From: Acidimicrobiaceae bacterium UBA7830
GTDB taxonomy: Bacteria > Actinomycetota > Acidimicrobiia > Acidimicrobiales > Ilumatobacteraceae
DNA length: 29,558 nucleotides
Reading direction: 5' to 3'
NCBI GenBank assembly: GCA_002501485.1
Contig: DLTS01000021.1
Coordinates: forward strand, 1-29,558
The notes beneath the pieces were generated by a model. The model was given only the letters and a program-made list of their open reading frames with translations. It searched no databases and was not told the origin of the DNA. Position numbers and translations under genes: made by a program. Every line of letters starts with the position of its first letter. Positions within the stretch are counted from its first letter, which is position 1. Below are positions 7,607 through 15,668 of the stretch, piece by piece.

Positions 7607-8323
7607 ATGACCGATCAGAGATTACGGGTGCTGCTGGCCGAAGATGACCGGGCGGTTCGAGAGTCTCTTGCCCGAGCGATGACGCTCGAGGGCTACGAAG
7701 TGAGTGCGGTGAACGATGGTGCTGCAGCTCTTCAGCACTTGCGAGAAGACTCTGTCGATGCCCCTCCCGACATCATCATGCTTGACGTGTCGATGCCAGC
7801 TATTGATGGGTTGACGGTATGTCGGGTGCTTCGGTCTGAGGGAGTTCGCATCCCAATTCTCATGTTGACAGCGCGAACTGAACCAAGCGATCGAATTGCC
7901 GGGCTTGACGCAGGAGCCGACGACTACGTTCTGAAGCCATTTGATTTAGGTGAACTTTTCGCGCGTCTTCGGGCGCTCGTGCGTCGTTTAGTGGTTGATG
8001 CCGAGGAGCACTCAGGAGTCGAGCCGCTGGCGCTTGGCGACTTGGTGATGGACTCTGCAGGACGTCGGGTTTGGCGCGGCAGTCGCGAACTTGAATTGTC
8101 GAAAACCGAATTCGACCTTCTCGAATTGCTGATTCGGAACGCCGGCATAGTGCTCGACCATTCAACGATTTACGAGAGGATTTGGAAGTATGACTTTGGG
8201 CCAGACTCCAAAAACCTGGCTGTGTACATCGGTTACCTTCGCCGCAAAACCGAAGAAGGGGGCGGCTTGCGGTTGATCCATACCGTTCGTGGTGTGGGTT
8301 ACTCGGCCCGGGTTGAACGATGA
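7607..8323 (+). CDS. OmpR/PhoB-family response regulator (MprA-like)
   Basis: The 238-aa protein has a receiver domain followed by a winged-helix DNA-binding domain. Receiver residues are the acidic pair E12-D13/D14, phosphoacceptor D60 (IIMLDVSMP), T88 and K110 (YVLKPFD). The winged helix includes LSKTEFDLLELL and the C-terminal SKNLAVYIGYLRRKTE...IHTVRGVGYS. It is translationally coupled to the kinase gene by the ATGA overlap at 8320-8323. The best parallel is the actinobacterial MprAB envelope-stress system, but this rests on resemblance alone. A likely target is the secreted repeat protein gene directly downstream of the kinase. Confidence 0.95.
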   Translation: MTDQRLRVLLAEDDRAVRESLARAMTLEGYEVSAVNDGAAALQHLREDSVDAPPDIIMLDVSMPAIDGLTVCRVLRSEGVRIPILMLTARTEPSDRIAGLDAGADDYVLKPFDLGELFARLRALVRRLVVDAEEHSGVEPLALGDLVMDSAGRRVWRGSRELELSKTEFDLLELLIRNAGIVLDHSTIYERIWKYDFGPDSKNLAVYIGYLRRKTEEGGGLRLIHTVRGVGYSARVER

Positions 8324-9648
8324 GCCTTCGACTCCGAATTGCTTTGTTAATGGCGACGCTTGCCGCCGTCGCAACCATTGTCGTTGGCTCGATCTCGTAC
8401 CAGACAACGTCTTCACGGCTGTTGAGAGCGGTCGATGATTCATTGGTAGATGCCACTGCAGTGGCGACGGCACAAAGGTTCGATGAGCGTTTATTCGACT
8501 CCGGTCCTTTTGATGGGGTGGTAGTTCAGGCGGTGCTCAAAGATGGTTCGGTTCTTCGCTCAAACTTCCCGAAGCAGATGAAACCAAATCGCAAAGATCT
8601 CGAGTTGATCGGCCGCGCCGGGGTGACGAATTTTCGGTCAGCTCAACTCGGTCGGGCCGAGTATCGAATTCGCTCCATCGGTTTTGAAGACGGCATCATT
8701 CAGATTGGGCGACCGCTTGCCGAGACGAATTCTGTCTTAGAAAGTTTGAGGTTGCGAACACTGCTGTTGGTCACTGGTGTCACCCTTGCCGCCGGTGCGC
8801 TAGGAGCCGTCGTCGCTGGGCGGGTTACGCGACCGCTTCGCGTGCTGACCGATGCCGCTTCAGAGATTGAATCGACTGGACGTCTTGAGCTTGCAGATGG
8901 TGATCGACCTGAACGTCGTGATGAGGTCGGCCGTCTTTCAACTGCATTCCATCGTATGATCGGTGCTCTTGCTCGCTCTCGAGCTGACCAGCGCCGCCTT
9001 GTGGAGGACGCAGGTCACGAATTACGAACTCCGGTGACCTCGATTCGAACGGGGCTCGATACGTTAAGCCGATACCCGGACTTGCCGGCTGATGAGCGCG
9101 CAGAGATCGTTGAATCGATGCGTGCCGAGGCGAGCGAATTGACGTCTCTTGTGAATGAAGTTGTGCAGGTTGCGAGCGGTGAGGTTGATGACTCCGAGCC
9201 CGAGCAGGTTCGAATCGGCGACGTTGTTATCACCGCAGCCGAGCGATCTCAGCGTCGTTCAGGGCGACAGGTGCTTGTGCAGTCAGATGATTCCGAGGTC
9301 ATTATTCGTCGGGGACAACTCGAGCGAGCAGTTTCTAACCTTTTGGAGAACGCAGTGAAATTTGACCAAACCGATGGCCCGATTGAGGTCACGGTTGTCG
9401 ACGGCCGAATTTCGGTGCTCGATCGAGGCCCGGGCATTCCGATCGCTGATCAACCATTGGTGTTTGAGCGTTTTCATCGGTCAGCGACTGCTCGCACACT
9501 CCCTGGGTCAGGTCTTGGCCTCTCAATGGTGGCGTCGACCGCACGTCAACACAGTGGCGAGGTGTTTGTTGCAGATCGCGATGGGGGAGGAGCGGTCGTC
9601 GGCCTTACATTGCCGGTGGTTCGGTCGTGGGACCCTCCCTCGGTGTAG
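8320..9648 (+). CDS. Membrane sensor histidine kinase (MprB-like)
   Basis: The 442-aa protein has an N-terminal TM helix (~5-26), an extracytoplasmic sensor region of about 115 residues, a second TM helix (~147-168), a HAMP domain (RVTRPLRVLTDAASEIE, ~168-222), a HisKA dimerisation domain with H233 in EDAGHELRTP, and a HATPase domain with the N-box LLENAVKFD (N344), DRGPGIP (368-374) and GSGLGLSM (396-403). It is complete and should autophosphorylate and signal to the upstream-encoded regulator. The sensor region has no motif I recognise, so the signal is unknown. Confidence 0.95.
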   Translation: MSLRLRIALLMATLAAVATIVVGSISYQTTSSRLLRAVDDSLVDATAVATAQRFDERLFDSGPFDGVVVQAVLKDGSVLRSNFPKQMKPNRKDLELIGRAGVTNFRSAQLGRAEYRIRSIGFEDGIIQIGRPLAETNSVLESLRLRTLLLVTGVTLAAGALGAVVAGRVTRPLRVLTDAASEIESTGRLELADGDRPERRDEVGRLSTAFHRMIGALARSRADQRRLVEDAGHELRTPVTSIRTGLDTLSRYPDLPADERAEIVESMRAEASELTSLVNEVVQVASGEVDDSEPEQVRIGDVVITAAERSQRRSGRQVLVQSDDSEVIIRRGQLERAVSNLLENAVKFDQTDGPIEVTVVDGRISVLDRGPGIPIADQPLVFERFHRSATARTLPGSGLGLSMVASTARQHSGEVFVADRDGGGAVVGLTLPVVRSWDPPSV

Positions 9649-9768
9649 TTGAGAGAGTTCTCACGTTCTCCTTACCTAGATCACGCACACCTCTTGAAGA
9701 CCCCTTCGATGATGGTGTCCAACGGAAGCAGGATCCCCCAACTTCCAAAGGAAAGAAAGAAGTCATCT

Positions 9769-10620
9769 ATGAAGAAGAAAGCACTGTTCGCAGCAATGTC
9801 AGCGGGATTGCTCGCAGGAACTGGAGCGGGTTTCGTTCTCGGTGTGCCAGGGCTCACGAGCGCAGCGGGAGACGTCGAGACCGACGCGATTGATGAGCGC
9901 TCATCAGACGGGGTCGACGGTCGACATGGACGTGGAAGAGGTAAGGGCGGCAAGATGGGGTCTCCAGAGACGCTTGCAACTTCACTCGGTGTCGACACCG
10001 AGACGCTTCGTTCAGAGTTCGCAGCCGGAAAGTCGATTGCCGATATCGCTGCCGAGCAAGGAATCGCAATTGAGACGGTTGTCGCTGCTCTCGTTGCCGA
10101 TCTTGAGGAGCATCTCAACGAGTACGTCGCAGATGGTTCTCTCACCGAAGATGAAGCGGCTGAGAAATTGGCTTCTGCTGAAGATCGAATTTCAGAAAAA
10201 GTGAATGAGGTGCCTCCGACTCGTGATCGCAACTCAGGTCCCCGCCGAGGTGGGCAATTGCCAGCGGCGGTGCTCGAGATGCTCGGCATTGATGGCCCAG
10301 CGTTGCGCGAAGCATTTTCAGAGGGGAAGTCAGTTGCCGACATTGCTGAGGAGAATGGCGTCGAGATCGGTGACATCGTCGGCGCTCTCGTCGACGAGCG
10401 GGCAGATCACCTGGCCGAGCATGTGGCAGATGGTTCGCTAACTGAGGACGAAGCCGCAGAAAAGTTAGAAGCAATGGAGGCAAAAATCACTGCGCGGTTG
10501 AACACTGTGCCTGAGGCTGTGGAACATCGCCGTGGTCCGAAGCACGATGGCGATGGTCATGGTGAATTCCGTCGTGGGCATCACGACCACGCAGATGATG
10601 GTGCGGTCGTTGAGGCCTGA
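9769..10620 (+). CDS. Secreted protein with two tandem ~82-residue repeats and His-rich tail
   Basis: From ATG 9769 the protein has 283 aa. An N-terminal signal-like segment (MKKK, then a hydrophobic run to ~25, then a small-residue SAAG site) indicates export. A basic, glycine-rich linker (51-64) leads to repeat 1 (~68-149) and repeat 2 (~167-248), each with LG(V/I)...LR..F..GKS(I/V)ADIA...G, then ADGSLTEDEAAEKL. The C-terminus (253-277) is His/Asp-rich. The frame is open 40 codons further, but AAAGGAAAG upstream and the signal peptide favour this start. The repeat type is common in actinobacterial exported proteins of unknown function. Its position behind the two-component genes suggests envelope stress or metal binding; both are inferences. 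Confidence 0.82.
   Translation: MKKKALFAAMSAGLLAGTGAGFVLGVPGLTSAAGDVETDAIDERSSDGVDGRHGRGRGKGGKMGSPETLATSLGVDTETLRSEFAAGKSIADIAAEQGIAIETVVAALVADLEEHLNEYVADGSLTEDEAAEKLASAEDRISEKVNEVPPTRDRNSGPRRGGQLPAAVLEMLGIDGPALREAFSEGKSVADIAEENGVEIGDIVGALVDERADHLAEHVADGSLTEDEAAEKLEAMEAKITARLNTVPEAVEHRRGPKHDGDGHGEFRRGHHDHADDGAVVEA
9970..10215 (+). repeat. Coding repeat 1 of the secreted repeat protein
   Basis: Residues ~68-149, alignable with repeat 2 through GKSIADIA, the ALV segment, VADGSLTEDEAAEKL and the closing NEVP/NTVP. The DNA has diverged mostly at third positions, so the copies are old and kept by selection on the protein. Confidence 0.85.
10267..10512 (+). repeat. Coding repeat 2 of the secreted repeat protein
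   Basis: Residues ~167-248; counterpart of repeat 1, with the identical 12-residue core ADGSLTEDEAAE. Confidence 0.85.
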
Positions 10621-10698
10621 GATCTCAACGTTTGGAGGGCGTTGCGCCTGTCCATGAGTTGACCTTCCACCCCCCGAGAGGTCAGTTCGTCCAAAGTT

Positions 10699-10734
10699 GT
10701 GGGTGCATCCGTAACTCGGGTGCACCCACCTTTT
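10699..10734 (+). terminator. Rho-independent terminator after the repeat-protein gene
   Basis: GTGGGTGCATCC (10699-10710) pairs with GGGTGCACCCAC (10718-10729) in a 12-bp stem with one wobble and a 7-nt loop, followed by CTTTT. It closes the two-component/repeat-protein transcription unit before pcrA. Confidence 0.85.
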
Positions 10735-10798
10735 GCGTTCTCCTGATGTCTCAGTAGGGCTTCGATGATGAGGTGCAGTGCGCTTAACACCCGACCCG

Positions 10799-10804
10799 TA
10801 CACT
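10799..10804 (+). promoter_or_regulatory. Putative -10 of pcrA (near-leaderless)
   Basis: TACACT ends 8 nt before the ATG at 10813. A GAGG lies within those 8 nt. Confidence 0.45.
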
Positions 10805-10812
10805 GAGGTCAG

Positions 10813-13107
10813 ATGTCTGACCCCTCGCTGTTTTCGACAAGCCCATTTCTCACTGGTCTCAACCCTGCGCAGTACGACGCTGTTATTCACCCGAGCGGAC
10901 CGTTGCTCGTGGTTGCCGGGGCTGGCTCGGGCAAAACACGTGTGTTAACCCATCGGATCGCTCACCTCATTCACACCGGGGTGCACCCCTCACAGATTCT
11001 TGCGATCACGTTCACCAATAAGGCAGCACGTGAAATGCGCGATCGGGTCGCTGATCTTGTGGGCCCGGTGGTGAAGAGCATGTGGGTGAGTACATTTCAC
11101 TCCGCCTGTGTGCGAATTCTTCGTGTGCATGCCGAACGCGTTGGGTTGCCTCGAACATTCTCGATTTACGACCAAAGTGACGCAATTCGCCTCACGGGGT
11201 ATGTGGTGCGCGATATGGGGCTCGACCCGAAGCGGTTTAACTCGAGGGCGGTACACGGCCACATTTCGTTGTTCAAGAACGAACTTGTCGACCCCGCAAT
11301 CGCAATTGCGTCTGCTGATGACATTTTCGCTCGCCGTTATGCCGAGATCTATGCCGAGTATCAAACACGCCTCGAACGTGCTGGAGCGGCCGACTTTGAT
11401 GATTTGCTCACCCTCACAGTGCGAATGCTCAACGAGTGCCCTGATGTTCTCGACGAATATCGGGGACGGTTCCGCCACCTTCTCGTCGACGAGTACCAAG
11501 ACACCAATATGGCGCAAAACGAGATCGTGTTGGCTTTGGGTGGAGCGACTGACCCGACCGGGGCACATAACGTCTGCGTGGTTGGCGACAGCGACCAGAG
11601 CGTCTATCGCTTTCGCGGGGCCGATCTTCGCAACATCATCCAATTCGAAGATGTGTTCGCCGATGTGACCACCATCGTGCTCGATCAGAACTATCGCTCA
11701 ACGCAGACCATTCTCGATGCAGCCAACGCAGTGATCGTGAATAATCCGGGACGCCAGCCGAAACACCTGTGGACCGACGGAAACCCCGGCGACCGCATCG
11801 TTCGCTACTACGCAAGTGATGAAGGCGATGAAGCAACGTTTGTCGCATCGTCTGCCCTTCAACTCACCCGCGAGACCGGCGCCATGTTCAGTGATACGGC
11901 AGTGCTGTACCGAACAAATGCTCAGAGTCGTGTGATCGAAGAATCGTTCATGCGGCTTGGGGTGCCATATCAGGTTGTCGGTGGCACCAAGTTCTACGAC
12001 CGTCGCGAGGTGCGTGACGCGCTCGCGTATCTAAGGGTTGTGGCCAACCCTGCCGATGAGGTGAGTGTTAAGCGGGTGCTCAATGTGCCCAAGCGCGGTG
12101 TCGGCGACACGAGTGTTGCGAAAATTGACGAGTTCGCATCACTAGAAGGTATTTCGTTCATCGAAGCAGCGCGACGTGCGAGCGAAGCGGGAGTGAGTGG
12201 TAGAGCGGCGCGAGGTGTTGAAAGTTTTTCTGAGGTCATCGACGGTGCCATCGAATTGCTTCGAAGTGAGGGTGACGACGGGCTTACGGCGGGAGAACTT
12301 CTTCAGCACGTGCTTGAGTCGTCGGGTTACCTCACCGAGCTTGAAGAAGAGGACACTGTTGAGGCTCACGGTCGTATTGAGAACCTTGGTGAACTGGTTG
12401 GCTCAGCTCGAGAGTTCACGCGCCTCGAAGAATTCCTCGAGCAGGTTGCTCTCGTAGCCGATACCGACGACCTTGCTGATGAGGACAGAGTCGTCCTCAT
12501 GACACTGCATTCAGCAAAAGGTCTTGAATTTCCAAACGTGTTTCTTGTCGGGGTTGAAGAAGGTGTGTTTCCTCATCATCGGGCGCTCTCCGACCCAGAT
12601 GAGATGGAAGAAGAACGCCGGCTTGCCTATGTCGGCATTACGAGAGCGATGCAGCGCCTGTTCCTGTCGCACTCGTGGAGCAGGATGTTGTTCGGTTCGA
12701 CGCAATACAACCCACCGTCGCGATTCTTCGACGAGATCCCAGAATCGTTGCTCGACATCCAAGGCGACCGTCGCCCCTCGGCTGCACAGAGTTCGTATCG
12801 CTCATCGTCATCGTGGGACTCCCCACCGCCGTACCGGCGACGAAGTATCGACCGAGACGAAAATGATGAACATCGTGACCGCATCGTTGAACGGGCGATG
12901 AGCACACGAACCGGTCCGACCCAGTCGGGCGCTCACGAGATCGGATTCCGTATCGGCGACGATGTGAGCCATCCTGCGTTCGGTGAGGGGGTCATCATTG
13001 AGATCACCGGTCAAGGTGACCGCGCAGAAGCGACGGTCAACTTTGCAGGTGTCGGAACAAAACATCTTGCGCTTGCCTTTGCGCCGCTCACTCGCCGATC
13101 TGGTTGA
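10813..13107 (+). CDS. pcrA: ATP-dependent DNA helicase PcrA/UvrD
   Basis: The 764-aa superfamily 1A 3'-5' helicase has the Q-motif region LNPAQYDAV (16-24), Walker A AGAGSGKT (35-42), motif Ia ITFTNKAAREM, motif II DEYQDTN (226-232), motif III VVGDSDQSVYRFRGAD, motif IV QNYRST, motif V TLHSAKGLEF and motif VI VGITRA. The C-terminal region ends in a Tudor-like module (VSHPAFGEGVI...ATVNFAGVGTKHLALAFAPL) that in PcrA/UvrD contacts RNA polymerase. The role is nucleotide-excision and mismatch repair and clearing of stalled complexes. It is full length. The flavodoxin-like gene begins 7 bp after the stop codon. Confidence 0.95.
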   Translation: MSDPSLFSTSPFLTGLNPAQYDAVIHPSGPLLVVAGAGSGKTRVLTHRIAHLIHTGVHPSQILAITFTNKAAREMRDRVADLVGPVVKSMWVSTFHSACVRILRVHAERVGLPRTFSIYDQSDAIRLTGYVVRDMGLDPKRFNSRAVHGHISLFKNELVDPAIAIASADDIFARRYAEIYAEYQTRLERAGAADFDDLLTLTVRMLNECPDVLDEYRGRFRHLLVDEYQDTNMAQNEIVLALGGATDPTGAHNVCVVGDSDQSVYRFRGADLRNIIQFEDVFADVTTIVLDQNYRSTQTILDAANAVIVNNPGRQPKHLWTDGNPGDRIVRYYASDEGDEATFVASSALQLTRETGAMFSDTAVLYRTNAQSRVIEESFMRLGVPYQVVGGTKFYDRREVRDALAYLRVVANPADEVSVKRVLNVPKRGVGDTSVAKIDEFASLEGISFIEAARRASEAGVSGRAARGVESFSEVIDGAIELLRSEGDDGLTAGELLQHVLESSGYLTELEEEDTVEAHGRIENLGELVGSAREFTRLEEFLEQVALVADTDDLADEDRVVLMTLHSAKGLEFPNVFLVGVEEGVFPHHRALSDPDEMEEERRLAYVGITRAMQRLFLSHSWSRMLFGSTQYNPPSRFFDEIPESLLDIQGDRRPSAAQSSYRSSSSWDSPPPYRRRSIDRDENDEHRDRIVERAMSTRTGPTQSGAHEIGFRIGDDVSHPAFGEGVIIEITGQGDRAEATVNFAGVGTKHLALAFAPLTRRSG

Positions 13108-13114
13108 ATAGGGC

Positions 13115-13546
13115 GTGATGAAGGCCTCACTACTCGTCGAAAGTCTCACCGGCAACACTTGGCGCGCAGCAGAGTTGATCGGTTCACATCTCCAGCAAGA
13201 AGGCTGGGAGATCACCGGTCTTTCTCGCGTTCGGCGTCCCGATCTCGCGAGTGTGCAAGCTGCAGACATTGTTCTCATCGGAACATGGACTCATGGCTTG
13301 TTCTTCGTCGGTCAGTCGCCGTGGGCTGCGGGCGATATTGCCAACATGCCGGTGATGCGAGGCAAGAAGGCTGCCTGCTTTCTCACGTATGCCCTTGAAG
13401 CGGGGAAGAGCCTTGACCGACTTTCCACCGCTGTCGGACAAACCGGTGCAGAAGTTGTGGGCGGCCTACAAATCAAGCGGAATCATCTTGAACACCACTC
13501 GGAGGTCTTCGCTGATCGCCTGATTGGCGCAACGTCACAGCACTAG
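13115..13546 (+). CDS. Flavodoxin-like protein
   Basis: The 143-aa protein looks like a flavodoxin domain: the N-terminal strand and phosphate loop ESLTGNTWRAAELIG (residues 9-23), then ADIVLIGTWTHGLFFVGQSP, where an aromatic/glycine loop could stack on FMN, then KKAACFLTYALEAGKSLDRL. It may start at GTG 13115 or ATG 13118 (MMKAS). It sits 7 bp after pcrA and is probably co-transcribed with it. The partner is unknown. Its stop codon shares the tetramer CTAG (13543-13546) with the stop of the opposing gene. Confidence 0.7.
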   Translation: MMKASLLVESLTGNTWRAAELIGSHLQQEGWEITGLSRVRRPDLASVQAADIVLIGTWTHGLFFVGQSPWAAGDIANMPVMRGKKAACFLTYALEAGKSLDRLSTAVGQTGAEVVGGLQIKRNHLEHHSEVFADRLIGATSQH

Positions 13547-14034
13547 TTGCTGACACCTCGGAAATCAATTTCAAGCAACGCTCGGTCAACGACGACGGGC
13601 CGGACCCCCTCAGGAGGGATGGCGAGGTCTTCAACGGTGACCGTTCTTCCGTCGCAATCGGTGAACATGTCGGTGCCGATCTGTTGGGTGACGATGCAGT
13701 CTGAGTCTCGGTCAGCAGGGTAGGCCCAGCGAACCCGCCACCCGTTGAGAGGGTCAGTTCCCTGATGATCGATGACGATTGAACGATCAGATACCGCAGT
13801 TCCGAGTTCGGCGAACAATAGGGGACCGTCGTTTGCGACAAGTTCTGAGAGATACTCGACGTTGCCGACGGGCCACGTGTCAGGAGCGAGACGGTTCGAT
13901 GTCGACACCTCTCCTGAAGAGATGTACGCAGCCATTGCCCAGGTAAACAGACCGATCATGGTGAGCACGATGAGGCCTCCGACAACGGGTATCACTGCCC
14001 GAGCAAGCGGAGATCTGAACTGCGGAAGTTGCAC
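13543..14034 (-). CDS. Hypothetical single-pass membrane protein
   Basis: From the GTG at 14034 the protein has 163 aa: a short cytoplasmic start, one TM helix (~11-37) and a ~120-residue outer domain with two cysteines (C113, C127) that could form a disulfide. The C-terminal stretch around FTDCDGRTVTVEDLAIPPEGV is its most distinctive part. I do not recognise the family. The frame extends upstream to 14169, but that would overlap the start of the divergent mutase-subunit gene, so the later GTG is chosen. A hexamer CAGACT lies 6 nt before it, a weak -10 candidate. Confidence 0.6.
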   Translation of the reverse strand: MQLPQFRSPLARAVIPVVGGLIVLTMIGLFTWAMAAYISSGEVSTSNRLAPDTWPVGNVEYLSELVANDGPLLFAELGTAVSDRSIVIDHQGTDPLNGWRVRWAYPADRDSDCIVTQQIGTDMFTDCDGRTVTVEDLAIPPEGVRPVVVDRALLEIDFRGVSN

Positions 14035-14084
14035 ACCTCTAGTCTGCCTTGTCCGTGAGTTAGTGAGTCGGGTCGTCAGGAAAG

Positions 14085-14090
14085 TAGGGT
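14085..14090 (+). promoter_or_regulatory. Putative -10 of the cobalamin subunit-sucCD-purH operon
   Basis: TAGGGT ends 9 nt before the GTG at 14100, allowing a leader of only 2-3 nt. Confidence 0.4.
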
Positions 14091-14099
14091 TCGGATCTT

Positions 14100-14504
14100 G
14101 TGAAGCGTCCTTACCGAGTTGTCGTGGCGAAACCTGGCCTTGATGGTCATGATCGTGGAGCCAAGACAATCACTCGCGCCCTGCGCGACCACGGGTTCGA
14201 AGTCATCTACACCGGGCTGCATCAAACTCCAGAGCAGATTGCCGAAACGGTACTTCAAGAGGATGCCGACGCCATTGGGCTGTCGTTGCTATCGGGGGCT
14301 CACCTCACCCTGTTTCCGCGGGTGATGGAAGAACTGAAGAATCGTGATCTCGGCGACGCTCTTGTCTTTGGTGGCGGGGTGATTCCCGACGCCGACGCTC
14401 GTGAGCTTCGCAATCAGGGCGTAGCCGAAATCTTCCAACCGGGAGCATCGTTGAAAGCGATCAGTTCCTGGTTGGAGTCAACACTCGATCAACGAGAGGA
14501 CTGA
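14100..14504 (+). CDS. Free-standing cobalamin-binding subunit of acyl-CoA mutase
   Basis: The 134-aa protein is a B12-binding domain like the C-terminal domain of methylmalonyl-CoA mutase. It has the ligand motif D15-x-H17-x-x-G20 (GLDGHDRG; the His coordinates cobalt), then GLSLLSGAH and VFGGGVIPD, all conserved in the family. The TIM-barrel catalytic subunit must be encoded elsewhere. Start is GTG. sucC begins 4 bp after its stop, linking mutase output (succinyl-CoA) to the ligase. It could serve methylmalonyl-, ethylmalonyl- or isobutyryl-CoA mutase; the sucCD context favours methylmalonyl-CoA. Confidence 0.88.
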   Translation: MKRPYRVVVAKPGLDGHDRGAKTITRALRDHGFEVIYTGLHQTPEQIAETVLQEDADAIGLSLLSGAHLTLFPRVMEELKNRDLGDALVFGGGVIPDADARELRNQGVAEIFQPGASLKAISSWLESTLDQRED

Positions 14505-14508
14505 ACAA

Positions 14509-15657
14509 GTGGATCTGTTCGAATACCAAGGCAAGCAGTACTTTGCTCGCTTTGACATTCCGGTAAGCCCGGGTGACAAAGCGGACACCGTCGAAGAGGC
14601 GTTAGCGGCTGCAGAAGCCGCCGGGTATCCCGTCGTCGTCAAAGCTCAGGTGCAGGTTGGTGGTCGTGGCAAGGCCGGAGGTATCAAACTCGCCGATAAT
14701 GCTGACGAGGTTCGCACCCACGCCGGAAACATCCTTGGCATGGACATCAAGGGTCACGTTGTAAATCGCCTTTGGGTCGAGCACGCCTCTGACATCGAAG
14801 ACGAGTACTACGCAAGCTTCTCCCTCGACCGGGCGGCGAAGAAGCATCTGTTGATGTTGTCGGCTCAAGGCGGTGTCGAAATCGAGGCTGTTGCTGAGAG
14901 CGACCCTGATGCCATCGTGAAGCTTCACATCGACCCTGTTGTTGGTCTCGATGCAGCCACCGCTCGTCAAGCAGCGGTTGACGCGAAGATCCCTGAGAAA
15001 GCGCTCGACGGAACCGCTGACATCCTCGTCAAGTTGTATCGCTGCTTTTCAGAGGGTGACTGCGATCTCGCAGAGATCAATCCACTCATTCTCAAGCCCA
15101 CCGGTGAGGTTCATGCGCTCGACGCCAAGGTGACACTCGATGCAAACGCATTGTTCCGTCACCCTGAATGGGCCGAGTATGCGGAGACCGAAGAGCTTGA
15201 CGAGCGCGAACGTCTAGCGAAAACCCATGACCTGCAATACATCGGTCTTGACGGCACCGTCGGCATCATTGCAAACGGCGCCGGACTCGCAATGTCGACG
15301 CTCGATGTGGTGAATCAGGTCGGTGGATCGGCCGCCAACTTTTTGGACATCGGTGGTGGAGCCAATGCAGATGTCATGGCCGCAGCTCTTGAGGTCATCA
15401 ACTTCGACCAAAACGTTTCATCGATCTTCATCAACATCTTCGGTGGAATCACCCGAGGTGAAGAGGTCGCGAAAGGCATCGTTGAGGCACTCGGCCGAGT
15501 CGATCTTCGTGCCCCCATCGTGATTCGTCTCGACGGCACCAATGCTGAAGAGGGCCGTCAGATTCTTGCCGACGCAGGAATTCCAGAATCAAAACTTCGT
15601 TCAGAACCAACCATGCTTGACGCCGCCCGCGCCGCCGTTGCGTTGGCAAAGAACTGA
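14509..15657 (+). CDS. sucC: Succinyl-CoA ligase (ADP-forming), beta subunit
   Basis: The 382-aa protein is close to the usual SucC length (~388). It has an ATP-grasp N-terminal part (DLFEYQGKQYFARFDIPVSPG at the start, KAQVQVGGRGKAGGIKLA) and the CoA-ligase C-terminal part (GTVGIIANGAGLAMSTLDVV, FLDIGGGAN, NIFGGITRGEEVAKGI). With SucD it interconverts succinyl-CoA and succinate with substrate-level phosphorylation in the TCA cycle. Start is GTG with AGAGGA about 8 nt upstream. It lies in an operon between the cobalamin subunit and sucD. Confidence 0.97.
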   Translation: MDLFEYQGKQYFARFDIPVSPGDKADTVEEALAAAEAAGYPVVVKAQVQVGGRGKAGGIKLADNADEVRTHAGNILGMDIKGHVVNRLWVEHASDIEDEYYASFSLDRAAKKHLLMLSAQGGVEIEAVAESDPDAIVKLHIDPVVGLDAATARQAAVDAKIPEKALDGTADILVKLYRCFSEGDCDLAEINPLILKPTGEVHALDAKVTLDANALFRHPEWAEYAETEELDERERLAKTHDLQYIGLDGTVGIIANGAGLAMSTLDVVNQVGGSAANFLDIGGGANADVMAAALEVINFDQNVSSIFINIFGGITRGEEVAKGIVEALGRVDLRAPIVIRLDGTNAEEGRQILADAGIPESKLRSEPTMLDAARAAVALAKN

Positions 15658-15668
15658 GAGGTCACACC

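Noticed and set aside
13603..13696. Rieske-like domain in the single-TM hypothetical protein
   Set aside because: The segment faintly resembles a Rieske C-terminus, but the CxH and CxxH cluster ligands are absent.
14035..14169. Longer form of the single-TM hypothetical protein
   Set aside because: It overlaps the start of the divergent cobalamin-subunit gene and is low-complexity shadow sequence.
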